NCBI GenBank assembly: GCA_023444765.1 | Contig: JAEXLY010000195.1 | Span: forward strand, 1 to 23,229 | DNA length: 23,229 nucleotides | DNA from: Pseudomonadota bacterium | GTDB taxonomy: Bacteria > Pseudomonadota > Gammaproteobacteria > Xanthomonadales > Xanthomonadaceae | Reading direction: 5' to 3' | Shown: piece by piece, positions 14,806-23,229 of the stretch | Layout of the letters: each line of letters begins with the position of its first letter | Position numbering within the stretch: the stretch's first letter is position 1 | Translations under genes and position numbers: made by a program | The notes under the pieces: generated by a model | Database searches by the model: none | What the model saw: the letters and a program-made list of their open reading frames with translations, nothing else | What the model was told of the DNA's origin: nothing

Positions 14806-16821
14806 TCAGTCCACCACCGGCGCGACATCGCCGGTGGCCGCCGCGGCCAGGCGTTCGAGCAGGGTGGGCCAGTCGACGTCGCGGTTGAACCCCACCACCC
14901 GCAGCCGGGGGATCCCCGCACCTTCGACGATAGTAAAGCCATTGCCCGCTGAATGCAGACCCGACATCGCGCAGACCTGGTTGGCCAGCCGGCAGCCGAT
15001 GCCGATGCGGCGGTAGCCGAAGTCGTCGAACAGGCCGATCAGGCGTCCCTGCAGGCTGCTGACGAAGGAGGCGTCGCCGACGCTGGAGATGTCCTGCACC
15101 GCGCGCTGGCTGATGCGTTGGCGCACGCCGCGCCGGGGCTCGGTGTGCAGCTCGGCGTCGAAGGCGGTGGCCGTCCAGTCGACCAGGCGCAGGCCGTCGA
15201 TGCGTCCGTGGAGCCGTCCGCTGATGCTGCCGAAATCGAACGCGCCGGTGATGTCCATCAGGTCCAGGTCGTGCAGCGACAGGTCCGCCGACAGCGTCGG
15301 AGCGACCCCGAACGGCCGCTCCATCGACAGCGCGCCGACATCGATGCGTCCGTCGAACACGTGCACGCTCAGGCCGCCTTCGAATGCCAGCCGCTCGTCC
15401 GCGTAACGCGCGCTGGGAATGCGGCCGCCGAGGGTGCCGCGGAACTCGGGCCAGCCGAAGGCGCTGGCGAGCTGGCCGACCTCGAGCGCGTCCAGCGCCA
15501 GGCCGAAGCCCACGCGCAGGCCCTCGTGTCCACGCGGCGGCGTCAGGCTGAAGCCGTCCAGCCGCACGCGCCCGCCGAGCATCTCCACCTCCGCGGCCTC
15601 GCGCAGGTGGAGCGTGCCCGAGCTGCTGTGCAGCGGCAGCCGCACCGCGCCGAACTGCAGTTCGTAGAGCGCGCCGCTCCGCCAGCGCAGCTCGCTGTCC
15701 AGCGCGCCGGTGGCAGCATGCCGGAGGTCGCCTTCCAGGCCATCGATACGGAAGCGCCCGCGCGGATCTGCGATGCCGACGTCGCGCAGCCGCAGGTCCA
15801 AGGCCTCGAGCCCGCGCGCGTCGACCTGCAGGCGGGCCGTCGCCGCCCCTTCCAGCGCGAGCCCGGACAATCCCGCCAGTCCCAGCCAGCCGGACAGATA
15901 GCGCTCCGGGAGCACGGACAGCATCCCGGCATCCAGCGACAGATCGAGTGCGCGCAGTGCTCCCTGCGCATCGAGCACGGCGCTGCCGCGTGCGTCGAGT
16001 CCCGCCGCGTCGCGCCACTCGATCCGCCGCGCGTCCCAGCCGCCATCCGCGCGGCGCCACGCGTCCACACCGAAGGCCACGGGTGCCCCGTCCAGCGCGA
16101 GATAGGCATTTCCGAACAGCGCCTCGCCGCGGTCGATGGCGCCGTCGAGCGACAGCAGCAGGCCGCCGTCCTGCGGCAGCCGCAGGTCGAAGCGTGCCGT
16201 TCCATCGAGATCGCCAAGGGCGATGGTGCCGGCGTCCGATTCCAGGCCAAGCCCGGCCAGCACCAGCGCTCCCACAACCTGCACCGGTCGTCCGGTGGGC
16301 GTGTGGAGGTCGATCGTCCCCGCCATGCTTCCGGCGCTCAGCCGGCCCTCCTGCCAGGCGCTGGCGAGCAACGCCTGCGCCCAGACCAGGGGCACGCGGG
16401 TGAGCTGCAGCTGCGTCGCATCGGGACGGGCGGCATCGCGATGCAGGGCCAGCCGCGCACCGCCACCGGACAGCACCGCGTCGGTGGTCGCCGGGGACAG
16501 GTCCACCGCCAGCCGGACGGGGCTGCCATCTCCGGCGCGCAGCGGGCCTTCGCACCGCCAGGCGCCGGAGCCAGGTCGCACCAGCGGACATTCCCAGCGC
16601 ACGCCCGCGAACCGGTAACCGAGCGCTGGCGCGTGGATGCGCGCCGCCTCGATCCGCAGTTCTCCCTGGCTGGCCTGCGCGGGCCAGTACAAGCGTACGC
16701 GCACGTCGCGAAGTTCGATGCCGGCGGCGTCGATGGCGTCGATGCGCGCGCTCGCCGTACGCGCCGCCGCCGGCCAGGCCGCCAGCACCAGGAGCAACAG
16801 CGTTAAGATGCGCCAAGGCAT
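14806..16821 (-). CDS. YdbH/AsmA-like envelope protein
   Basis: A 671-residue secreted or membrane-anchored protein. Residues 1-21 form a signal sequence or anchor (ILTLLLLVLAAWPAAA). The rest is a long, repetitive series of predicted beta-strands (many alternating Leu/Asp/Gly segments such as LDLSLDAGMLSVLP and LSADLSLHDLDLMDITG), typical of AsmA-like bridge proteins. The C-terminus (FGYRRIGIGCRLANQVCAMSG, GFTIVEGAGIPRLRVVG) resembles the DctA-YdbH type. Identification as YdbH-like rests mainly on this character and on the YdbL-like gene directly downstream. E. coli YdbH, about 880 residues, is one of three AsmA-like phospholipid transporters; this protein is clearly shorter. The start ATG 16821 is only 33 bp from the divergent response regulator. 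Confidence 0.65.
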   Translation of the reverse strand: MPWRILTLLLLVLAAWPAAARTASARIDAIDAAGIELRDVRVRLYWPAQASQGELRIEAARIHAPALGYRFAGVRWECPLVRPGSGAWRCEGPLRAGDGSPVRLAVDLSPATTDAVLSGGGARLALHRDAARPDATQLQLTRVPLVWAQALLASAWQEGRLSAGSMAGTIDLHTPTGRPVQVVGALVLAGLGLESDAGTIALGDLDGTARFDLRLPQDGGLLLSLDGAIDRGEALFGNAYLALDGAPVAFGVDAWRRADGGWDARRIEWRDAAGLDARGSAVLDAQGALRALDLSLDAGMLSVLPERYLSGWLGLAGLSGLALEGAATARLQVDARGLEALDLRLRDVGIADPRGRFRIDGLEGDLRHAATGALDSELRWRSGALYELQFGAVRLPLHSSSGTLHLREAAEVEMLGGRVRLDGFSLTPPRGHEGLRVGFGLALDALEVGQLASAFGWPEFRGTLGGRIPSARYADERLAFEGGLSVHVFDGRIDVGALSMERPFGVAPTLSADLSLHDLDLMDITGAFDFGSISGRLHGRIDGLRLVDWTATAFDAELHTEPRRGVRQRISQRAVQDISSVGDASFVSSLQGRLIGLFDDFGYRRIGIGCRLANQVCAMSGLHSAGNGFTIVEGAGIPRLRVVGFNRDVDWPTLLERLAAAATGDVAPVVD

Positions 16822-16854
16822 CGGGCGAGCATATCCGCTGCGCAGGGAGCGACG

Positions 16855-17586
16855 ATGAATCCACGGATCCTGCTGGTCGAGGACGATCCCACCAGCCGCG
16901 CCTACCTGCAGGCGGCCACCGGGTCGCTGCCTGCCTGCGTCGATGCCGCGGCAACGATGGCCGAAGCGCTGTCGCTCGCTACGGCCCACCCCCACGCGCT
17001 GTGGCTGTTCGATGCCCGCCTGCCCGACGGCAGCGGCAGCGAACTGCTGGCACGCCTGCGCGGACTCGGACTGGCGACGCCGGCGATCGCGCATACGGCA
17101 TCGCGCGAGCGCGGCGACCACCGGGCGCTGCTCGCCGCGGGCTTCGTTGCCACGCTGGCCAAACCGATCGCCGCCGGCGCCTGGCAGGACGCGATCCGCC
17201 GGATCCTGGACACGGGGAACCGCACTTCCCCCGCATCCGGCATGGCCGCGCGCCGCGTGGAAGAGCCGGCGGCACCGGTCGCGCTGCCGGTCTGGGATGA
17301 CGCGCGGGCACTTGCCGCACTCGCGGGCGACGCCAGGAACGTAGCCGCCTTGCGCGGACTGTTCCTGGCCGAGCTGCCGGCCACGCGCGACGCCATGGTC
17401 CAGGCCGCGGCGGCAGGCGACCTCGGCACGCTGCGTGCCACGCTGCACAGGCTGGAGGCCTCGTGCGGCTTCGTGGGTGCGGGGCGCCTGGGCGCTGCGG
17501 TCGCGCAGCTGCGCGCCGCTCCCGCTTCACCCGAGGCCATGAAGCAGCTGCGCCTGGCCGTTCAGGACACGCTGTCCTGCGCCTGA
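16855..17586 (+). CDS. Response regulator with C-terminal HPt domain
   Basis: A 243-residue phosphorelay protein. The receiver domain (residues 3-118) has the acidic pair E9-D10-D11, phospho-acceptor Asp53 in LWLFDARLPDGSG, Thr81 in AHTAS and Lys103 in LAKPI. A Pro/Ala-rich linker (120-146) leads to a helical HPt domain (about 150-240) with phospho-accepting His198 in TLHRLEASCGFVGA. There is no DNA-binding or enzymatic output domain, so it should shuttle phosphate within a relay, probably for a hybrid kinase encoded elsewhere. GGGAG lies 6 nt before the ATG. The gene is divergent from the YdbH-like gene and its end overlaps convergent recO by 25 bp. Confidence 0.88.
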   Translation: MNPRILLVEDDPTSRAYLQAATGSLPACVDAAATMAEALSLATAHPHALWLFDARLPDGSGSELLARLRGLGLATPAIAHTASRERGDHRALLAAGFVATLAKPIAAGAWQDAIRRILDTGNRTSPASGMAARRVEEPAAPVALPVWDDARALAALAGDARNVAALRGLFLAELPATRDAMVQAAAAGDLGTLRATLHRLEASCGFVGAGRLGAAVAQLRAAPASPEAMKQLRLAVQDTLSCA

Positions 17587-18317
17587 TCCGGGGCGCGCGA
17601 CAGCCTGCCCAGTTCGCCCGCGAGTTCCCAGGACTTCAGGCCGCGTGCCCCGAGGTGCTGCGACAGCACGTCGCGCATCGCGCCACGCAGGCTGTCGAGA
17701 TCGGCCGGCTCCGGCCTGCGATCGACGGCGAGTGCCAGGAGCGCGCTGCCGGTGGCGTAGCGCGCGCGCGATTCGCCCAGGCGCTCACCCAGCACCCGCC
17801 GGGGGCCGTGCTCGGCGTCGAGCCGGTAACGCGCGGCCGGGTCGATCGCGGTGCCGTCGCCGTCGTGCGCCAGGTCGAAGCCGAAACCGAGCGCTTCGAG
17901 CAGGTCGCGTTCGAACCGGCGCAGGTTCCAGGCCAGTGCCGCGGCATCGTGCAGCTGTGCGCGCATCCGCCCGTAGTGCTCGTAAAGCTCGGGATGCGGA
18001 TCCTGCCGGGGCGCCAGGCGCAGCACCAGTTCGTTGACATAGAACGCGGCGAGTGCGGCGTGGCCCGGCAGCAGCGGCGGCGCATCCAGCGCCTCGGCCG
18101 ACACGAGGTTGGCCAGCTCGCCCCGTTGCACCGCCGACAGGCGCACGTGTTGCAAGGGCTGCAGCGCCGCGAACTGCGCCTGCCGGCGCGGTCCACGGAC
18201 GCCACGGGCCAGCAGGCCGATGCGGCCGTAGGAGCGGGTCAGCACATCGACCAGCAGACTGGTTTCGCGCCAGGGGCGCGCATGCAGGACATAGGCCGGT
18301 TCGTCGTCGTAGCGCAC
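17562..18317 (-). CDS. recO: DNA repair protein RecO
   Basis: A 251-residue RecO, the partner of RecF and RecR that loads RecA on SSB-coated DNA in gap repair. The N-terminal OB-fold reads DEPAYVLHARPWRETSLLVDVL (from residue 5) then GRIGLLARGVRG (31-42), the standard RecO opening. The helical middle contains FYVNELVLRLAP (91-102) and LRRFERDLLEALGFGFDL (131-148). No zinc-finger cysteines are present, as is usual in this lineage. The start is a GTG at 18317, 20 nt after the era stop, with no strong ribosome binding site. Translation may be coupled to era. The 3' end overlaps the response regulator gene tail to tail. Confidence 0.95.
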   Translation of the reverse strand: MRYDDEPAYVLHARPWRETSLLVDVLTRSYGRIGLLARGVRGPRRQAQFAALQPLQHVRLSAVQRGELANLVSAEALDAPPLLPGHAALAAFYVNELVLRLAPRQDPHPELYEHYGRMRAQLHDAAALAWNLRRFERDLLEALGFGFDLAHDGDGTAIDPAARYRLDAEHGPRRVLGERLGESRARYATGSALLALAVDRRPEPADLDSLRGAMRDVLSQHLGARGLKSWELAGELGRLSRAPDQAQDSVS

Positions 18318-18337
18318 GGATGCCCGACCGCCGCGGC

Positions 18338-19267
18338 TTATTCGTAGCCGAGCGTACGCAACGCCGATTCGTCGTCCGACCAGCCCTCGCGTACACGCAC
18401 CCAGGTCTGCAGGAACACCTTGGCGTCGAACAGCTGTTCCATGCGTTCGCGCGCGCGCTTGCCGATGTCGCGCAGGCGCGTGCCGCCCTTGCCGATCACG
18501 ATCGCCTTCTGGCCCTCGCGTTCGACCCAGATCACCGCGCCGATGCGGTACATCACGCCCGACTTCGGCGACGGCTCCTCGGTGAAGGATTCGATCTCCA
18601 CCGTGGTGGCGTACGGAAGTTCGGCACCGAGCTGGCGCATCAGCTGCTCGCGCAGCAGTTCGCCGGCGAGGAAGCGCTGGCTGCGGTCGGTGATCTCGTC
18701 CTCGCCGTAGAGCGGCGGCTGCTCGGGCAACAGCGCCAGCAGCGAGGCGACCAGAGGCTCCAGTCCGGTGCGCTTGAGCGCCGAAACCGGGTGCACGGCG
18801 GCGAAGCTGCGGCCTTCGGTCACGCGCTGCAGGTAGGGCAACAGGCTGGCCTTGTCCGCGATACGGTCGACCTGGTTCACCACCAGCACCACCGGGAGCC
18901 CGCTGGCGTGCAGGGTGTCGTACGCCAGGCTGTCCTCCTCGTCCCAGCGTCCGGCCTCGACCACCAGCGCAGCCGCGTCCACGCCTTCGAGCGCGCCGCG
19001 CGCGGCGCGGTTGAGCACGCGATTGAGCGCGGACGAAGCGAGCTTGCCGCCCTCGCGGTGCAGGCCCGGGGTGTCGACCAGCACGATCTGTCCGCCGGGC
19101 ACGGTGGCGATGCCCAGCAGCCGGTGGCGCGTGGTCTGCGGACGGTTGGAGACGATGCTGACGTTCGCCCCGACCAGGGCGTTGAGCAGGGTCGACTTGC
19201 CGACGTTGGGACGGCCGATGACGGCGAGGTGGCCAGCGCGATGCGCGGCGGGCGGGGTCTGCGACAT
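18338..19267 (-). CDS. era: GTPase Era
   Basis: A 309-residue GTPase needed for 30S subunit maturation; it binds the 3' end of 16S rRNA. G1 is GRPNVGKS (18-25), the switch I region is NRPQTTRHR (41-49), G3 is DTPG (65-68) and the C-terminal KH domain carries VIGKGG (257-262). The G4 motif, normally NKxD, reads NQVD (131-134); the change is a single CAG codon. The order rnc-era-recO is conserved. The gap to rnc is 70 nt. No Shine-Dalgarno sequence is visible, and a TACAAT box sits only 7 nt before the ATG. Confidence 0.97.
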   Translation of the reverse strand: MSQTPPAAHRAGHLAVIGRPNVGKSTLLNALVGANVSIVSNRPQTTRHRLLGIATVPGGQIVLVDTPGLHREGGKLASSALNRVLNRAARGALEGVDAAALVVEAGRWDEEDSLAYDTLHASGLPVVLVVNQVDRIADKASLLPYLQRVTEGRSFAAVHPVSALKRTGLEPLVASLLALLPEQPPLYGEDEITDRSQRFLAGELLREQLMRQLGAELPYATTVEIESFTEEPSPKSGVMYRIGAVIWVEREGQKAIVIGKGGTRLRDIGKRARERMEQLFDAKVFLQTWVRVREGWSDDESALRTLGYE

Positions 19268-19274
19268 GGCGCGG

Positions 19275-19280
19275 ATTGTA
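19275..19280 (-). promoter_or_regulatory. Candidate -10 box for leaderless era transcription
   Basis: TACAAT on the minus strand (19280-19275) is followed by seven bases and then the era ATG, so a transcript would begin at or next to the start codon. No good -35 lies 17 nt upstream. Function is inferred from spacing only. Confidence 0.35.
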
Positions 19281-19337
19281 GGGGAGTTGCGGGCCAGGGC
19301 GGGTGATCGCCGGGCTCGCGCCGAGCGCCGGCAGGAC

Positions 19338-20015
19338 TCAGCGGCCGGCGTCCAGCATCTCCAGCACCGCGCCGGCCGCCATCTGCTCGGCGGCGCGGCG
19401 CGATCCGCCCTCGCCTTCCCCGGCCGCGGGCGGATCGGACACCACGCAACGGACGACGAACACGCGCGCGTGCTCCTCGCCGCTCTCGGATTTCAGTTCG
19501 TACTGCGGCAGCGGCTTCTGCCGCCCCTGCAGCCATTCCTGCAGGCGTGTCTTGGCGTCCTTGCCGACCTTGCTGGCCGGCACCGCCGACACCGCCTGCT
19601 CGAACCAGGGCAGGACCACCCGCCGGCAGGCCTCGAAGCCGGCGTCGAGATAGATCGCGCCGATGACCGCCTCCAGTGCGTCGGACAGGATCGAGTCGCG
19701 GCGGTGGCCGCCCGACTTCATCTCGCCCGGACCCAGCGTGAGCCGTTCGCCGATGGCCAGCCGCCGCCCCACTTCGGCCAGCGACGACTCGCGCACGAGT
19801 TCGGCGCGCGCGCGGGTCAGCGAACCCTCGTCGGCCTTGGGCCAGCGCGCGTACAGCGCTTCGGACACGATCATGCCCAACACCGCGTCGCCGAGGAACT
19901 CCAGGCGCTCGTTGTGCGGAGCGCCGGCGCTGCGATGGGTCAGCGCCTGCCGCAGCAGGGCGGGGTCGGCGAACGCGTGCGCGTCGAAGACCGCGGGCGG
20001 ATCAGTTGGCAGCAC
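19338..20015 (-). CDS. rnc: Ribonuclease III
   Basis: A 225-residue double-strand-specific RNase that processes rRNA precursors and other structured RNAs. The signature NERLEFLGDAVLG is at residues 35-47. Metal-binding acidic residues are visible as Glu39, Asp43, Asp112 and Glu115 (DALEAVIGAIYLDAGF, 112-127). The C-terminal dsRNA-binding domain spans about 152-222 (KTRLQEWLQ through AAEQMAAGAVLEML). Length is standard. The start overlaps the end of the upstream DUF4845 gene by 14 bp, so it belongs to the lepA-lepB-DUF4845-rnc-era-recO run. Confidence 0.97.
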   Translation of the reverse strand: MLPTDPPAVFDAHAFADPALLRQALTHRSAGAPHNERLEFLGDAVLGMIVSEALYARWPKADEGSLTRARAELVRESSLAEVGRRLAIGERLTLGPGEMKSGGHRRDSILSDALEAVIGAIYLDAGFEACRRVVLPWFEQAVSAVPASKVGKDAKTRLQEWLQGRQKPLPQYELKSESGEEHARVFVVRCVVSDPPAAGEGEGGSRRAAEQMAAGAVLEMLDAGR

Positions 20016-20388
20016 CGGTACCGGTCAGGTGCTGGCTGGCATGGAAGCTGCCGACCGCATCGAGGTTGCCGATCAGCGGCTTGCGCACCTCGTACTGCAC
20101 GTCCATCTGCCAGCCGGCGTCCTTGCGCACGATCTTGACGTGCTCCTTGCGGATGTTGGACGCGTAGCTGATGTCGAGTCGGCGGAAGAACAGGTCCTGG
20201 ATCCTGGCCGGCGAGTAGTTGCCCACGCCGGGCTCCGCCGCCAGGCTCCTGAGCGCGGATTTCACGCTGTAGTACTCGGAGTACATCGGGAACAGCTTCA
20301 TCCCCATGAACGCCAGGAAGCCGACCAGTCCGGCCACCAGGATGAAGCCCAGCAGCGTGATGCCGCCTTGCCTGCGACGCATACCCAT
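20002..20388 (-). CDS. DUF4845 membrane-anchored protein
   Basis: A 128-residue protein of the DUF4845 family, found between lepB and rnc in many beta- and gammaproteobacteria. A single N-terminal membrane helix (residues 9-30, GITLLGFILVAGLVGFLAFM) follows a short basic RRRQGG segment and resembles a pilin-like leader. It precedes a small periplasmic-type domain with YYSVKSALRSLA (39-50), IRKEHVKIV (79-87) and VQYEVRKPLIGN (97-108). Function is unknown; co-location with lepB suggests an envelope role. ATG 20388 is taken; a second ATG two codons later is equally possible. The gap to lepB is 60 nt. Confidence 0.9.
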   Translation of the reverse strand: MGMRRRQGGITLLGFILVAGLVGFLAFMGMKLFPMYSEYYSVKSALRSLAAEPGVGNYSPARIQDLFFRRLDISYASNIRKEHVKIVRKDAGWQMDVQYEVRKPLIGNLDAVGSFHASQHLTGTGAAN

Positions 20389-20448
20389 GATTTCCGATCC
20401 CCCGTTGCTGCAGATGTGCCGGCCTGCTGACAGCCTTCCGCGCCGGCG

Positions 20449-21246
20449 CTACGGAATGCGGCGGCCGATCCGGCTCCAGTCGATCCAGCCCGGCGCGCTG
20501 CTGTCGAGGTTCATCCAGACCAGGAACGCTTTCCCGCGCAGCTGGCTCTCCGGCAGCGTACCCCAAAACCGGCTGTCGTCGCTGCGGTCGCGGTTGTCGC
20601 CCATCACGAAATACTCGCCTTCCGGTACCCGCCACTCGCCCTCGCCCGGGTCGAACATGCCGGGGCGCCGGGTCTCGAGTACATGGTGGGTCCGGCCGGG
20701 CATGGTCTCGGCGATCAGGCCGGCGCCGGTCATGTCGCTGCCGCGACCTACGCCGGCGTAGGGCCGGGGTTCGCCATAGGCGAACGGCTCGCCGTTGACG
20801 TAGACGGTGTTGTCGCGGTACGCGATGACGTCGCCCGGCAGGCCGACGACGCGCTTGATCCAGTCCTGCCCGGGGTGGTGCGGAGGGCGGAACACCACCA
20901 CGTCGCCGCGCTCGGGCTCGCCCAGCGCGATGACCTTGCGGTTGTTGACCGGCAGGCGGATGCCGTAGGTGAACTTGTTGACCAGGATGAAGTCGCCGAT
21001 CAGCAGGGTCGGCATCATCGAGCTGGACGGAATGCGGAACGGCTCCGCGATGAAGCTGCGCAGGATCAGCACCACGAACAGCACCGGGAAGAACGCCCGC
21101 GCGTAGTCGACGACGACCGGCTCCTTCTCCTCGAGCAGGCCGGCGCGCTGCGCGCGCCGCTTGGCGAAGAACAGGCGGTCGAGCAGCCAGATGATGCCGG
21201 TGGCGAAGGTCAGGACGACCAGCCCGAGCTCGAACCATTTCATCAT
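20449..21246 (-). CDS. lepB: Signal peptidase I
   Basis: A 265-residue inner-membrane serine protease that cleaves signal peptides of exported proteins. Two membrane helices are visible at about residues 5-26 and 50-66. The catalytic Ser76 is in IPSSSMMPTL (72-81) and the catalytic Lys131 in WIKRVVGLPGD (129-139). Box E is GDNRDRSDDSRFWG near the C-terminus. Length is normal for the gammaproteobacterial enzyme. It lies 12 nt after lepA, the classic lepA-lepB operon. Confidence 0.97.
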   Translation of the reverse strand: MMKWFELGLVVLTFATGIIWLLDRLFFAKRRAQRAGLLEEKEPVVVDYARAFFPVLFVVLILRSFIAEPFRIPSSSMMPTLLIGDFILVNKFTYGIRLPVNNRKVIALGEPERGDVVVFRPPHHPGQDWIKRVVGLPGDVIAYRDNTVYVNGEPFAYGEPRPYAGVGRGSDMTGAGLIAETMPGRTHHVLETRRPGMFDPGEGEWRVPEGEYFVMGDNRDRSDDSRFWGTLPESQLRGKAFLVWMNLDSSAPGWIDWSRIGRRIP

Positions 21247-21258
21247 GTCACGCCATCC

Positions 21259-23064
<1,806 letters not shown>

Positions 23065-23102
23065 GGGGGAGCGGCAGCGGGCCGGCGTCAGGACAGCCGG
23101 AG

Positions 23103-23111
23103 ATTATCGCA
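23103..23111 (-). promoter_or_regulatory. Extended -10 promoter of the lepA operon
   Basis: TGC plus GATAAT on the minus strand (23111-23103) is a good extended -10 about 38 nt before the lepA ATG, giving a leader of roughly 30 nt. No clear -35 is seen. The remaining sequence to the window end (23112-23229) holds a short GC hairpin (23193-23198 with 23206-23211), possibly the tail of an upstream gene that I cannot identify. Confidence 0.5.
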
Positions 23112-23229
23112 TAGGGCGCGAAGCCGCCCCGCGCAGTTCGCCGCATCCGGGATCACCCGGCTGCGGCGGTCCGGAGACAGCGCCGTTCAGGTGCCCCGCA
23201 GCGGCCGGGGCGTCCGCGCCAGCCTGCAT

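Noticed and set aside
14171..16954. Long minus-strand frame suggesting a 927-residue fusion ahead of the YdbL-like lipoprotein
   Set aside because: Upstream of 14764 it is a shadow of the YdbH-like gene; the lipoprotein signal and GGGAG define the true start.
23193..23211. GC hairpin near the window end as terminator of an upstream gene
   Set aside because: The stem is only 6 bp and has no T-tract on either strand; I cannot support terminator function.

Overview
The window is high-GC, densely packed chromosomal DNA of a gammaproteobacterium. Gene content and order suggest the Xanthomonadaceae/Lysobacteraceae (Lysobacter, Luteimonas or Xanthomonas-like). The basis is the run lepA-lepB-DUF4845-rnc-era-recO, the run nagZ-hpt-methylthiopurine phosphorylase-cold shock gene, and a YigZ-family gene following a hypothetical protein whose C-terminus has the short-repeat style seen in that family. 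This taxonomic call is inferred from gene order and protein style, not from a database search.

Left part (1-4396): a plus-strand, translationally coupled trio (3' end of a hypothetical gene, a YigZ/IMPACT-family gene, an ABC exporter half-transporter) meets a minus-strand MmyB-type XRE regulator tail to tail. That regulator is divergent from a plus-strand isocitrate lyase/PEP mutase superfamily gene, with two small palindromes in the gap.

Accessory-looking part (4393-8438): a minus-strand FAD monooxygenase and an AidB-type acyl-CoA dehydrogenase overlap by ATGA. They are followed by the broken remains of an AraC-type regulator. Upstream lies a gene-free stretch of about 360 bp with a hairpin cluster and the terminator of a cold shock gene.

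Middle part (8439-13965), all on the minus strand: rlmD, a CYTH-domain gene, a frameshifted DsbA/FrnE-like gene, nagZ, hpt, a methylthioinosine/methylthioadenosine phosphorylase and the cold shock gene. Several neighbours overlap or nearly touch. The gap after rlmD holds a strong imperfect hairpin and a decayed second copy of the rlmD 3' end.

Right part (14171-23229): a YdbL-like lipoprotein and a YdbH/AsmA-like protein (minus strand, envelope lipid-transport type); a plus-strand response regulator with a C-terminal HPt domain; then the conserved minus-strand block lepA, lepB, DUF4845, rnc, era, recO, which covers translation, protein secretion and RNA processing.

I see no mobile element, CRISPR array, tRNA or rRNA gene, and no clear undescribed multi-gene system. 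The items most worth a second look are the two broken genes, the rlmD 3'-end duplication with its hairpin, the YdbH-YdbL pair with no separate YnbE, and a candidate leaderless start for era.
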